A stretch of 64,000 nt of DNA, from positions 5,411,501-5,475,500 of the forward strand of contig NZ_JACCFJ010000001.1 in assembly GCF_013410345.1 (NCBI RefSeq), read 5' to 3'. The notes beneath the pieces are model-generated. The model was not told the DNA's origin, ran no database searches, and saw nothing but the letters and a program-made list of their open reading frames with translations. The translations under genes were made by a program, and so were the position numbers. The DNA is from Saccharopolyspora hordei. Its GTDB lineage: Bacteria; Actinomycetota; Actinomycetes; Mycobacteriales; Pseudonocardiaceae. This document shows, piece after piece, positions 27,708 through 36,098 of the stretch (position 1 is its first letter; the number at the start of each line of letters is the position of its first letter).

Positions 27708-29144
27708 TCATCGATCTCGTGCACCCGGCCGCCGCGCGAGGCGGGGCAGCAGCGGCGCGACCGCTCGGTGGCGAACCGCTCCCCACCACAGCCCGGCGCC
27801 GTAGCACAGGTCGTCCAGGCGACGCACGAGCACGTGCGCCACGGGGTGCAGCGAGCTGCCGCTGGTCCGGTGGTCCAGCAGGCCGTCCACGACCGCTGCC
27901 GCGACGAGGGCACGACGCGCCCGCCTGCTCACCAGTGCGGCGACGACGCTGATCGGCCAGTGGTGGCGCATCGCGGCGCGCACGAGCTGCCGGACTGTGC
28001 CGTGCACGCCGCCCAGCGCCAGCAACGTGGCCGCGCGGGCCGGCGCGTCGGCGTCCGGCATGCGGCGAGCCAGCCGCGCAGCGGCGAACGCCACCAGCAC
28101 CACCGCCAACGGAGCCGAGCGGCGATCCACCAGCAGCGCCGCGGCCGCCAGCGACCACGGCGCCGCGTGCAGGGGCGGGACCTGACCGGGATGGCGGAGC
28201 GCGAGCGGCGCCGCAGAGGTCCCGTAGCACGCGCGTTGCGCCATCCACCTGCGCACATCGGTGCGGTGCTCGTGCGCCACGCGGGCGGTCGGGACGTAGC
28301 GCAGGCGCCATCCCGCTGCGTGCATCCGCAGGCACAGGTCGACGTCTTCGCCGACCCGCATGTCCGCCGCGAAGCCCTCGACGGCCTCCCGCCGCACCAC
28401 GATGGCGGTCGAAGGCACGTAGGACAACCTGCTCAGTGGGGCGACGAGGCCCTCCTCCTGCCCCATGTCCAGCGGGGAGCAGGTCTCGTCGAACCTGGCC
28501 AGCCAGTTCCGCCCGGGTGGCCGCAGGGCCACGACGCGCGGTGCCGCGAGACCGACGGCGGGGTCCTGGAACTGCGCCAACAGCGGGCCGAGCCAGCCGG
28601 GCAGCGGGACGACGTCGGAGTCGACGAACGCCACGAACCGCGTGACGCACCCCCGCAGACCGGTGTTGCGCGCGGCGGCCGGGCCACGACTGCGCTCGTG
28701 CCGCAGGACTCGTGCGCCGAGCCGGCGAGCCACCGCCGAGAGCCGGAGCGGGTCCCGGGAGCCGTCGTCGACCACCACGACCGGCAGGTCCGCGGTCTGC
28801 CGGTCGTCGCGCAGCGCGGTCAGCAGCCGTTCGAGCATGTCGATCCGGTCGCGGACCGGGATCACCACAGTCGTCCCGGTCACCGGCACTCCGGCTGGGC
28901 GCGGGTTGGTGACCCCGGCGTCGAGGAGCCTGCGGGCGAGTTCGGCGGTTCCCGGCCCGGACACGGTGAACTCGCCGCGCGCCAGGAGGTGCGCCGCGCG
29001 TCGGCCCAGTCGCAGCAACCGCGGCGGCGAGCCGCCGAGCAGCAGTCGCCCGTCGCGCGAGCGGTGGACGTCGTCGGCGAGCCGGACGGTGAAACCGTCG
29101 GGAAGGCGGGTTCCGGACGGTCCGGTCGACCAGGCGGTGGTCAT
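27708..29144 (-). CDS. mftF: Mycofactocin glycosyltransferase MftF
   Basis: A 478-residue GT2 glycosyltransferase that adds glucose units to premycofactocin. It has TTVVIPVRDRIDMLERLL, LPVVVVDDGSRDPLRL, the FVAFVDSDVVPLPGWLG metal-binding DxD-type motif and VGEDVDLCLRMHAAGWRL. The C-terminal part (~340-440) has hydrophobic segments (LAAAALLVD, LAVVLVAFAAA), suggesting membrane association. ATG 29144 overlaps the stop of a small upstream frame (ATGA). Its stop lies 25 bases before the mftD start. Confidence 0.93.
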   Translation of the reverse strand: MTTAWSTGPSGTRLPDGFTVRLADDVHRSRDGRLLLGGSPPRLLRLGRRAAHLLARGEFTVSGPGTAELARRLLDAGVTNPRPAGVPVTGTTVVIPVRDRIDMLERLLTALRDDRQTADLPVVVVDDGSRDPLRLSAVARRLGARVLRHERSRGPAAARNTGLRGCVTRFVAFVDSDVVPLPGWLGPLLAQFQDPAVGLAAPRVVALRPPGRNWLARFDETCSPLDMGQEEGLVAPLSRLSYVPSTAIVVRREAVEGFAADMRVGEDVDLCLRMHAAGWRLRYVPTARVAHEHRTDVRRWMAQRACYGTSAAPLALRHPGQVPPLHAAPWSLAAAALLVDRRSAPLAVVLVAFAAARLARRMPDADAPARAATLLALGGVHGTVRQLVRAAMRHHWPISVVAALVSRRARRALVAAAVVDGLLDHRTSGSSLHPVAHVLVRRLDDLCYGAGLWWGAVRHRAVAPLLPRLARRPGARDR

Positions 29145-29254
29145 GCGCCGCCCCTCCCGTCGACCGAGACCGCTGCCGCCGAGGACAGCAGCCGACGCGC
29201 GAGGCGCGTCGGCGCACCGGTGCGCCCGCGGAGCGGTGCCGCGCGCAGCGTCAT
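29141..29254 (-). CDS. 37-codon frame coupled between mftE and mftF
   Basis: A short frame reading MTLRAAPLRGRTGAPTRLAR and ending in AVSVDGRGGA. Its ATG overlaps the mftE stop (ATGA) and its TGA overlaps the mftF ATG (ATGA). Double coupling suggests translation, at least to carry ribosomes from mftE to mftF. The peptide is very basic (seven Arg in the first 22 residues) and may have no function of its own. It matches no mycofactocin protein I know. Confidence 0.45.
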   Translation of the reverse strand: MTLRAAPLRGRTGAPTRLARRLLSSAAAVSVDGRGGA

Positions 29255-29979
29255 GGTGCGACCCCCACCCCGGCCCGCAGTCGTCCGGCGCTGTCGACCT
29301 GCCAGCGGCACACGGCGTCCGCGAGCGCGCTGGCCATGCCGGCGAGCAGTTCGGCACCTTCGGCAGCGGTGGCCCCCGCCGGATCACCGAGCACACCGTT
29401 CGGGCTCACGCCCCGCACGCCCACGGCCACGAGGCGGTCCAGCAGACCGTCGTCGGACGGCGAGGGGCCCGTGGCGATCCGGCCGCGACGAACGCTCTCC
29501 GGCCGCAGCGCGTGCATCAGGGACGTCTCCGACCGCCCGGCATGCGCGTTGGGTTCGCCGGTCCCGCACGCCCACCACGCGACGTCGCGGCCCTCGTCGC
29601 GCAGCCGGCGCACCGCGCCGACCAGGCTCTTCAGGTTCCCGCCGTGACCGTTGACCACGACCAGGCGGTCCGCCCAGCGGAGCACCGAACGCCCGAGCTC
29701 CACGACGAGGTGGTGCAGGGCGGCGTGCCCGATGGACGCGGTCCCCGGGAAGCTCTCGTGCTCGCCGCTGGCGCCGTAGTTCTGGGTGGGCGCGACCACC
29801 ACGTCCACAGTGGACGTGAGCTGGGCGAGCGCGCGTTCCGCGACCGCGGTCGCCACCGCCGCGTCGGTGTCCAGTGGGAGGTGCGGACCGTGCTGCTCGC
29901 AGGACCCCAACGGCAGCAGCACGACCGGTCCGCGCCGGTCCAGCTCGGTCCACGTCAGCTCGGCCAGGAACTCGGCCAC
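29251..29979 (-). CDS. mftE: Mycofactocin precursor peptide peptidase MftE
   Basis: A 242-residue creatininase-family metallopeptidase that releases the C-terminal Val-Tyr-derived dipeptide from modified MftA. It has VVLLPLGSCEQHGPHLPLDTD, GASGEHESFPGTASIG and VVNGHGGNLKSL, which hold the His, Asp and Glu metal ligands. GTG 29979 has GGAGG 8 bases upstream. It lies between mftC and mftF, so the order is A-B-C-E-F-D. Confidence 0.94.
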   Translation of the reverse strand: MAEFLAELTWTELDRRGPVVLLPLGSCEQHGPHLPLDTDAAVATAVAERALAQLTSTVDVVVAPTQNYGASGEHESFPGTASIGHAALHHLVVELGRSVLRWADRLVVVNGHGGNLKSLVGAVRRLRDEGRDVAWWACGTGEPNAHAGRSETSLMHALRPESVRRGRIATGPSPSDDGLLDRLVAVGVRGVSPNGVLGDPAGATAAEGAELLAGMASALADAVCRWQVDSAGRLRAGVGVAP

Positions 29980-30044
29980 GACTCACCTCCAGCCCCGCCG
30001 CGAGCCGCCGGGACGCGGCGGGGCGGACAGATCCGCGAGCCTCC

Positions 30045-31247
30045 TCATGGCAGGTCCGCGAGCGGGCTCTCGTCGCACGGCCGCTGCGGCGCCCGCACGG
30101 CGGGCAACCCGAGCAGCACCCCGCGGCGGCCACCGCGCCGCGAGTGGTCCTGCGTGGCACGCGGAACCGAGTCCTGGTCCACGGTCGCCAACAGCTCCTG
30201 CCCCCGCCCCTTGACGCACTCCGGGTCCGGCCCGTCCAGGGGGAGGCCGGTGAAGAACTTGGCGGCCATGCACCCGCCCTGGCAGGCGTCGAAGGCCGGG
30301 CACGCGGTGCAGGCCCCACCGCTGGACGGCGTGCGGAGCTCGGCGAACAGGCTCGAACCCCGCCACACCGGGCCGAACCCGGCGGCGCGCACGTTGCCCG
30401 CTTTGAACACGTCGTGGATCGCGAACGGGCAGGCGTAGACGTCGCCCACCGGGTCGATGAGGCACACCACCCGGCCCGCGCCGCACAGGTTCAGCCCCGG
30501 CAGGGGACTGCTGCCCAGCGCGTTGAGGTGGAAGAACGAGTCCCCGGTCAGCACGTGGTCGCCGTGCTCGAGGAGCCAGTGGTAGATCCGCAGCTGCTGC
30601 TCGGCCGTCGGGTGCAGTTCGTCCCAGACGTCGGCTCCGCGCCCGGACGGGCGGAGCCGGGTGATCCGCAGCTGCGCGCCGTGGGAGTCGGCCATCGCCT
30701 TGAACTCGTCGAGCTGGTCGACGTTGTGGCGGGTCATCACCACGGAGATCTTGAACCCCTGCACGCCCGCGGCGGCGAGGTTGTCCATCGCCCGGCGCGC
30801 CATGTCGTAGGAACCGGGGCCGCGCACCGCATCGTTGACCTCGCGGGTGGCGCCGTCCAGCGAGATCTGGACGTCCACGTAGTCGGTGGCCGCGAGCCGG
30901 CGCGCTCGCTCCGGGGTGATCCGGAGGCCGTTGGTGGAGAACTTGACGCCCACGCGGCGGGACACCGCGTGGTCGAGCAGTTCCCAGAAGTCCGGGCGTA
31001 CCGTGGGCTCCCCGCCGCCCACGTTGACGTAGAAGACCTGCATCCGCGCGAGCTCGTCGATCACCGACTTGATCTCCTCGGTGGTCAGCTCGTCCGGGTC
31101 ACGCCTGCCCGAGGAGGACAGGCAGTGCTCGCAGGCGAGGTTGCACGCGTAGGTCCACTCCCAGGTCAGGCAGATCGGTGCGTCGAGGCCGTGCTTGAAC
31201 TGCTCGACCAGCGGCGGCACCCGGTGCGGTCGTTCGGCAGTGGTCAT
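30045..31247 (-). CDS. mftC: Mycofactocin radical SAM maturase MftC
   Basis: A 400-residue radical SAM/SPASM enzyme. It decarboxylates the C-terminal Tyr of MftA and forms the Val-Tyr crosslink. YACNLACEHC is the CxxxCxxC motif binding the SAM cluster, NVGGGEPTVRPDF the GGE motif, and CGAGRVVC, YACPF and CTACPAFDACQGGC hold the SPASM-cluster Cys residues. A ~45-residue Arg-rich tail follows the last Cys. ATG 31247 overlaps the mftB stop by 4 bases. Confidence 0.96.
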   Translation of the reverse strand: MTTAERPHRVPPLVEQFKHGLDAPICLTWEWTYACNLACEHCLSSSGRRDPDELTTEEIKSVIDELARMQVFYVNVGGGEPTVRPDFWELLDHAVSRRVGVKFSTNGLRITPERARRLAATDYVDVQISLDGATREVNDAVRGPGSYDMARRAMDNLAAAGVQGFKISVVMTRHNVDQLDEFKAMADSHGAQLRITRLRPSGRGADVWDELHPTAEQQLRIYHWLLEHGDHVLTGDSFFHLNALGSSPLPGLNLCGAGRVVCLIDPVGDVYACPFAIHDVFKAGNVRAAGFGPVWRGSSLFAELRTPSSGGACTACPAFDACQGGCMAAKFFTGLPLDGPDPECVKGRGQELLATVDQDSVPRATQDHSRRGGRRGVLLGLPAVRAPQRPCDESPLADLP

Positions 31248-31555
31248 CGGGACTCCTCCGCGGTTCGGTTCGGGCGCCGGGGGACGATCATGTCGGCCTG
31301 CGCGAGCGAGGCCAGGGCGCGCAGGTAGCTCGGGCGTTGCTGGTCGACGACCCGGCAGGCTCGGAGCGCCTCGTCCACCGAGCTGTGCTCGGCGAGCCGC
31401 TCGACGACGTCGACCAGCCGCCGGTCCTTCAGGAACGACAGCCGCCGGTTCCCGAAGTGGTAGGCCAGCGCGCCGAAGGGTTCCGGCCGCAGCGCCACCT
31501 GCGGGTTGCGCCGGTACGGGAGGTCGGGCCGGAACACCTGGCCGCCCATGTCCAC
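31244..31555 (-). CDS. mftB: Mycofactocin peptide chaperone MftB
   Basis: A ~103-residue RiPP recognition protein that binds the MftA leader and presents it to MftC. It reads RPDLPYRRNPQVALRPEPFG, then AYHFGNRRLSFLKDRRLVDV and a C-terminal helix with YLRALASLAQADMIVPR. The start is one of GTG 31558, GTG 31555 or ATG 31549; 31555 gives a 6-base spacing to GAGG. That GAGG follows directly on the mftA stop, so the two genes are closely coupled. Confidence 0.93.
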   Translation of the reverse strand: MDMGGQVFRPDLPYRRNPQVALRPEPFGALAYHFGNRRLSFLKDRRLVDVVERLAEHSSVDEALRACRVVDQQRPSYLRALASLAQADMIVPRRPNRTAEESR

Positions 31556-31563
31556 CACCGTCC

Positions 31564-31683
31564 TCAGTAGACGCCGCACATGCCGTCGATGGACACCTCT
31601 TCCACCAGCAGGTCCTCGACCACGTCGAGGTGCGGGTCGTGCTCGGTGCCGTCGTGCTCGATCACGGTGTTCTGCTGTTCCAC
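31564..31683 (-). CDS. mftA: Mycofactocin precursor peptide MftA
   Basis: A 39-residue precursor: an acidic leader (EHDGTEHDPHLDVVED) then LLVEEVSIDGMCGVY at the C-terminus. The terminal IDGMCGVY is the hallmark of MftA; the last Val-Tyr becomes the redox core of mycofactocin. Two adjacent GTG codons (31686 and 31683) could start it; the second is 7 bases after AGGAG. It is first in the mft operon. No mftR regulator gene lies upstream, unlike in mycobacteria. Confidence 0.96.
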   Translation of the reverse strand: MEQQNTVIEHDGTEHDPHLDVVEDLLVEEVSIDGMCGVY

Positions 31684-31790
31684 CACTGCTCTCCTCTCGC
31701 GGTTGTCCGGGAAGCGCCGCAGTCGCGTGCGGCAAGAGCACGCTACGAACGCGGCGGCCCGCGGCTCGCCCTGCGACCGGGCCCTTCCGT

Positions 31791-31810
31791 CCCCGTCCGA
31801 TCGAACGGGG
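31791..31810. promoter_or_regulatory. Palindromic operator, site 1, in the mftA-mdo gap
   Basis: CCCCGTCCGATCGAACGGGG is a 20-base palindrome with a single mismatched pair. It is centred 117 bases upstream of the mftA start and ~237 bases upstream of the methanol dehydrogenase start. Its core matches the sites at 31841 and 40618. Confidence 0.7.
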
Positions 31811-31840
31811 CGCGGCTCCCGCGTTCGCGCCGCCGGCGGG

Positions 31841-31864
31841 GGACCCGTCCGATCGAACAGGTCC
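31841..31864. promoter_or_regulatory. Palindromic operator, site 2, in the mftA-mdo gap
   Basis: GGACCCGTCCGA followed by TCGAACAGGTCC is a 24-base dyad with two mismatched pairs. Its centre is 52 bases from site 1, about five helical turns, so both would lie on one DNA face. The GACCYGTYCGA half also appears upstream of the second alcohol dehydrogenase gene. Confidence 0.72.
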
Positions 31865-32037
31865 GCCCCTCGCCGATCGTTCCGACACCGGTTCCGGAGG
31901 ACGGGTCTTCGCGCTCGGAGGGTTATCCGGGGTGATGCAGCGCACTACTTTCCGGGCACGGCCGGGCTCGGTGCCGACACCGCCCGGCCCAGCCACAGCC
32001 GGTAGGCAACGCGCGCCGCGCGTGGAAAGGACTGCAG

Positions 32038-33330
32038 ATGCAGGTCGACGAGCTGCTCAAACCGTTCCCCATCAAGGAGTTCCACCCGTTCCCCCGCGCT
32101 CTGCTGGGGCCGGGGTCGCACGAGCTCATCGGTCCGGAGGCCAAGAAGCTGGGCTTCCAGCGGACGCTGGTGATGACCTCGGGGCTGCGCGGCACGGACA
32201 TCGTGCACAAGATCGTCGAGTCCATGAAGTACCACGGCCTGGAGGTCGTGCTGTACGACAAGGTCGAGTCCAATCCCAAGGACTACAACGTCATGGACGC
32301 CGTCCAGCTGTACCAGGAGCACTCCTGCGACTCGTTCGTCTCCATCGGCGGCGGCTCCTCCCACGACGCCTGCAAGGGAGCGCGGATCTCGATCGCGCAC
32401 GACGGCCGCAACATCAACGAGTTCGAGGGGTTCAACCAGTCGGAGAACCCGAACAACCCACCGCACATCGCGGTGTCCACCACGGCGGGCACCGGGTCGG
32501 AGACCTCCTGGGCCTACGTCATCACCGACACCACGACCGACCCGGACAACCCGCACAAGTACGTGGCGTTCGACGACGCGTCGCTGACCACCCTGGCCAT
32601 CGACGACCCGGTGCTGTACTACGACTGCCCGACCGACTTCACCGCGCAGTGCGGCTTCGACGTGCTGGCCCACGGCGCCGAGCCGTACGTCTCGCGGCTG
32701 AACTTCGAGCCGTCGATGGGCAACGCGCTGCACGCGATCAAGCTGACCGCGCAGCACCTGCGGCAGGCGGTGTGGAACGGCCAGGACCTCAAGGGCCGGG
32801 AAGGCATGATGTACGCCCAGTACATCGCGGCGCAGGCGTTCAACTCCGGCGGCCTCGGCATCATCCACTCGATCTCGCACGCGGTCAGCGCCTTCTACGA
32901 CACCCACCACGGGCTGAACAACGCCATCGCGCTGCCCCGCGTGTGGGCGTTCAACATGCCGGTGGCCTACCAGCGGTTCGCCGACATCGCCGAGGCGATG
33001 GGCGTCGACACGCACGGCATGACCACCGTGCAGGCCGCGGACGCGGCGCTGGGCGCGGCGATCCGGCTGCTGCGCGACGTCGGCATCCCGGAGCGGTTCG
33101 TCGACATCCGCCCCGACAGCTACTCGAAGAACCGGCTCGGGCAGGGGCCGACGAAGTTCTACGAGCGGGCCAAGGAGATCAAGGGCGACGCCGCGGACAT
33201 CGACCGGATCACCAACCACGTGCTCGGTGACGCCTGCACCCCGGGCAACGCCAAGGAGTGCACGTTCGACACGGTGCGGCCGGTGGTCGAGCACTGCATG
33301 ACGGGCGACCTGGACGACCTGCTCAGCTGA
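32038..33330 (+). CDS. mdo: NDMA-dependent methanol dehydrogenase (iron-type ADH)
   Basis: A 430-residue group III alcohol dehydrogenase like Mno/Mdo of Amycolatopsis and mycobacteria, which oxidises methanol and other primary alcohols with bound NAD and needs NDMA in vitro; mycofactocin is its physiological acceptor. GGGSSHDACKG binds nucleotide, and TAQCGFDVLAHGAEPYVS and HSISHAVSAFYDTHHGLNNA contribute metal-ligand Asp and His residues. It opens with the family-typical MQVDELLKPFPIKEFHPFPR. ATG 32038 follows GGAAAGGA. It is divergent from mftA with two operators between, and a hairpin follows it. Confidence 0.94.
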   Translation: MQVDELLKPFPIKEFHPFPRALLGPGSHELIGPEAKKLGFQRTLVMTSGLRGTDIVHKIVESMKYHGLEVVLYDKVESNPKDYNVMDAVQLYQEHSCDSFVSIGGGSSHDACKGARISIAHDGRNINEFEGFNQSENPNNPPHIAVSTTAGTGSETSWAYVITDTTTDPDNPHKYVAFDDASLTTLAIDDPVLYYDCPTDFTAQCGFDVLAHGAEPYVSRLNFEPSMGNALHAIKLTAQHLRQAVWNGQDLKGREGMMYAQYIAAQAFNSGGLGIIHSISHAVSAFYDTHHGLNNAIALPRVWAFNMPVAYQRFADIAEAMGVDTHGMTTVQAADAALGAAIRLLRDVGIPERFVDIRPDSYSKNRLGQGPTKFYERAKEIKGDAADIDRITNHVLGDACTPGNAKECTFDTVRPVVEHCMTGDLDDLLS

Positions 33331-33337
33331 CCCGGCG

Positions 33338-33374
33338 AGCGGTGGTGCCGCGCCGAGCGTGCGGCACCACCGCT
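33338..33374 (+). terminator. 14-bp hairpin between mdo and the MoxR gene
   Basis: AGCGGTGGTGCCGC (33338-33351), 9-base loop, GCGGCACCACCGCT (33361-33374). It begins 8 bases after the mdo stop and 22 bases before the MoxR start. Partial termination would make mdo transcript more abundant than the chaperone genes downstream. Confidence 0.75.
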
Positions 33375-33396
33375 GCCCCCACCACCGGAGGTTCTC

Positions 33397-34548
33397 GTGC
33401 CCGACACCACACCGCAGCCGTCAGCCGGCGCGCCCTTCGCCTCGGTCGAGGAGGTGATCGCGAAGTTCGCCGAGTGCGGCTACATCGCCGACCGCCGCCT
33501 GGCCACCACCGTGCTGCTCCAGTCCAGGTTGGACAAACCGCTGCTGCTGGAGGGGCCGGCCGGGGTCGGCAAGACCGAACTGGCCAAGAAGCTCGCCGAG
33601 GTCACCGGCCGTCGGCTGCTGCGCCTCCAGTGCTACGAGGGGCAGGACGAGAGCAAGGCGCTCTACGAGTGGGACTACGGCAAGCAGCTGCTCTACACCC
33701 AGCTGTTGCGGGACAAGATCGGCGAGATCATCGCCGACGCACCGGACCTGGACGCGGCGGTGGCCCGCATCAGTGCCCAGGACAGCGTGTTCTTCTCCGA
33801 CCGGTTCCTGGCACCCCGCCCCCTGCTGGAAGCGATCCGCGGTGCGCAACCGGCGGTGCTGCTCGTCGACGAGGTGGACCGGGCCGACGAGGCGCTGGAG
33901 GCGGTGCTGCTGGAATGCCTGGCGGAGTTCCAGGTGTCCATCCCCGAGATCGGCACCTTCACCGCGGCCACACCCCCGTACGTGGTGCTGACCTCGAACA
34001 ACACCCGCGACCTGTCCGCGGCGCTGAAACGGCGGTGCCTGCACCTGTTCCTGGACTACCCCGACCACGAGCGGGAGCTGGAGATCGTCCGGTCCAAGCG
34101 CACCGGCCTGCCGGAGGAGCTGGCGCGGCAGCTGGTGGCCGTGGTCCGCCGGCTGCGCGAGCTCACACTGCGCAAAGCCCCGAGCATCTCCGAGACCGTC
34201 GACTGGGCGCGCACGTTGGCCGTGCTCGGCACCGACGAGCTCGACGAGCGGGTGCTGTCGGAAACCCTGAACGTGGTGGTGAAGTACGAGCGCGACCTGC
34301 ACCGAGCGCTGGAGGCCCTCCCTCGCCTGGTAGACCCGGACCAGCAGGTCCCGGAGAGCGCGGAAGCTGCTCCCCCGCACCACGCCGGCGACGAGGTCGA
34401 CGGCCGGGCGGTCCGGGCCGCGAAGGACCTGCCCGGACGCTTCGACGACGCCTACTACGGCGCCCGGGGCACCGCAGCCCGTCCGCCGCAGCGGGCGACC
34501 GGCCAGGGCCACCGCGCGTTCAGCGCCGTCACCCGGCGCCGCGCCTGA
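33397..34548 (+). CDS. MoxR-family AAA+ ATPase
   Basis: A 383-residue AAA+ protein with Walker A LEGPAGVGKTELAKKLAE (~48-65), Walker B VLLVDEVDRADEALEAVLLE, sensor 1 VVLTSNNTRDLS and arginine-finger region LKRRCLHLFLDYP. MoxR proteins work with VWA-domain partners as chaperones or metal inserters; a VWA gene follows. Its place directly after mdo suggests it matures the methanol dehydrogenase, which is inference. GTG 33397 has GGAGG upstream. The last ~60 residues are low in conservation and probably flexible. Confidence 0.88.
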   Translation: MPDTTPQPSAGAPFASVEEVIAKFAECGYIADRRLATTVLLQSRLDKPLLLEGPAGVGKTELAKKLAEVTGRRLLRLQCYEGQDESKALYEWDYGKQLLYTQLLRDKIGEIIADAPDLDAAVARISAQDSVFFSDRFLAPRPLLEAIRGAQPAVLLVDEVDRADEALEAVLLECLAEFQVSIPEIGTFTAATPPYVVLTSNNTRDLSAALKRRCLHLFLDYPDHERELEIVRSKRTGLPEELARQLVAVVRRLRELTLRKAPSISETVDWARTLAVLGTDELDERVLSETLNVVVKYERDLHRALEALPRLVDPDQQVPESAEAAPPHHAGDEVDGRAVRAAKDLPGRFDDAYYGARGTAARPPQRATGQGHRAFSAVTRRRA

Positions 34549-34601
34549 GCAACAGCAACCCGGACGCCGCCCCGCACCGGGGCTGTCGAGGAGGGTCCGT
34601 C

Positions 34602-36098
34602 ATGGAATCCGCGGTGCACCGGTTCGTCCGCCTCCTCCGGCTGTGCGGCCTGCGCATCTCGGTGTCCGAAGCCACCGACGCGATGCGCTGCGCCGCCCAG
34701 CCCGGCATGCTCGGCAGCCGGGAGGCGCTGCACGACGCGCTCAGCGTCGCCCTCGTCAAGGACCGCCGTGACCAGGAGGTCTTCGACGAGGTGTTCGCCG
34801 CGTTCTTCTCCCTGCGCGCTGTCGGCACGGACCCGCAGCCCCCGCCGGAACCGGAGGCCCGCACCGGCCCCGGGGACCCGGGGTCCTTCGCGGCCGCCGA
34901 GGAAGCGGCGGACGCCCCGGAACTGGGCGGCTCCGGCACCGCCTCCACCGACATCGGCGACCACTTCGACCCCGACCACCGCACGCAGCGCAACGACCTG
35001 GACGAGGACAGTGCGGAGGTCAACCTCGCGTCGATGACCGACGAAGTCGTCTTCTCCACCGACGGCAGCGGTGCGGTGCTCGGGGCGATGCCCTCCTTCC
35101 AGCTGGAGACCGAGCGGCTGCCCGGGGCAGGAGTTCCGGGGCAGCTCGCCGAGCACACCGGCCGCCGGCTCGACGCCCAGCTGTCCGCCGCCGAGGAGCG
35201 AGCGCTGCTGGACTGGCTGGCCGGCGAGGAGGACGCCGACGAGACCGCGGCCGCGCGCGGCCAGCTCACCGGTGTCCTCGAGAACCTCCCCGACCTGCTC
35301 AAGCGCCACCTCGCCGAGGTCGCTGCGCTGGTCGCCGGGGAGATCAGCGGCCCGGTGGAGCACGTCGACGAGCAGGAACGCCGGCAGCTGGAGGAGTCGC
35401 TGCACCGCATCGCCCACAGCCTGCGCGGCGCACGGACCAGCCGGCACCGCACCACCCCCCGCGGCCGGGTGCACCCGGCCCGCACGATGCGGCGGAACAT
35501 GCGCTACGACGGCGTCCCGTTCCGCCCGGTCACCACCACCCGCGCCGAGGACAAGCCGCGGCTCGTGGTGCTGACCGACGTCTCGCTGTCGGTGCGGTCG
35601 ACCGCCCGGTTCACCCTCCACCTGGTGCACGGGCTCCAGTCGCTGTTCGGGCAGGTCCGCACGTTCGCCTTCGTCGACGAACCCGTCGAGATCACCGACC
35701 TGTTCGCCGACCACCCGCTGGAGCGCGCGCTCGGGCTCGTCTTCGACGGTCTGCCCCGCGGCGGGGTGCTCGACGTCGACGGCAACTCCGACTACGGGGC
35801 CACGTTCGGCACCTTCCTGGACGAGCACAGCGGCGCGCTGGACCGGCGCACCACCGTCCTGGTGCTCGGCGACGCGCGGGGCAACGGCAACCACCCGAAC
35901 TCCGAAGCGTTCGCCGAGATCGCCAGACGGGTCCGGGAAACCATCTGGCTCACCCCCGAACCCCGGTACTCGTGGCCGCTCGGGAAGTGCGACCTCCCGC
36001 TGTACGAGGAGCACTGCGACCGAGTGCACGTCGTGCGTGACCTGTCCGGTCTGGAGCGCGCAGCGCGGGCGATGGCGGTGGAGGTGACCGGGCGGTGA
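34602..36098 (+). CDS. VWA-domain protein, MoxR partner (CoxE-like)
   Basis: A 498-residue protein of the VWA/CoxE-like type. The N-terminal helical domain (FVRLLRLCGLRISVSEATDA) is followed by an acidic linker, a helical centre and a C-terminal VWA domain starting LVVLTDVSLSVRSTARF, which has the D-x-S-x-S MIDAS motif. VLGDARGNGN and IWLTPEP are later domain signatures. It presumably works with the MoxR ATPase on a client, perhaps Mdo. ATG 34602 follows GAGGAGGG. The stop overlaps mftM by 4 bases. Confidence 0.85.
   Translation: MESAVHRFVRLLRLCGLRISVSEATDAMRCAAQPGMLGSREALHDALSVALVKDRRDQEVFDEVFAAFFSLRAVGTDPQPPPEPEARTGPGDPGSFAAAEEAADAPELGGSGTASTDIGDHFDPDHRTQRNDLDEDSAEVNLASMTDEVVFSTDGSGAVLGAMPSFQLETERLPGAGVPGQLAEHTGRRLDAQLSAAEERALLDWLAGEEDADETAAARGQLTGVLENLPDLLKRHLAEVAALVAGEISGPVEHVDEQERRQLEESLHRIAHSLRGARTSRHRTTPRGRVHPARTMRRNMRYDGVPFRPVTTTRAEDKPRLVVLTDVSLSVRSTARFTLHLVHGLQSLFGQVRTFAFVDEPVEITDLFADHPLERALGLVFDGLPRGGVLDVDGNSDYGATFGTFLDEHSGALDRRTTVLVLGDARGNGNHPNSEAFAEIARRVRETIWLTPEPRYSWPLGKCDLPLYEEHCDRVHVVRDLSGLERAARAMAVEVTGR

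Noticed and set aside
29141..29254. Reading the small frame as a frameshifted C-terminus of mftE or an N-terminal extension of mftF
   Set aside because: MftE and MftF both have normal lengths and family-like ends, and the frame has its own start and stop in ATGA overlaps.
31870..31900. CGATCGTTCCGAC as a third operator in the mftA-mdo gap
   Set aside because: Only a half-site; no matching second arm at the right distance.
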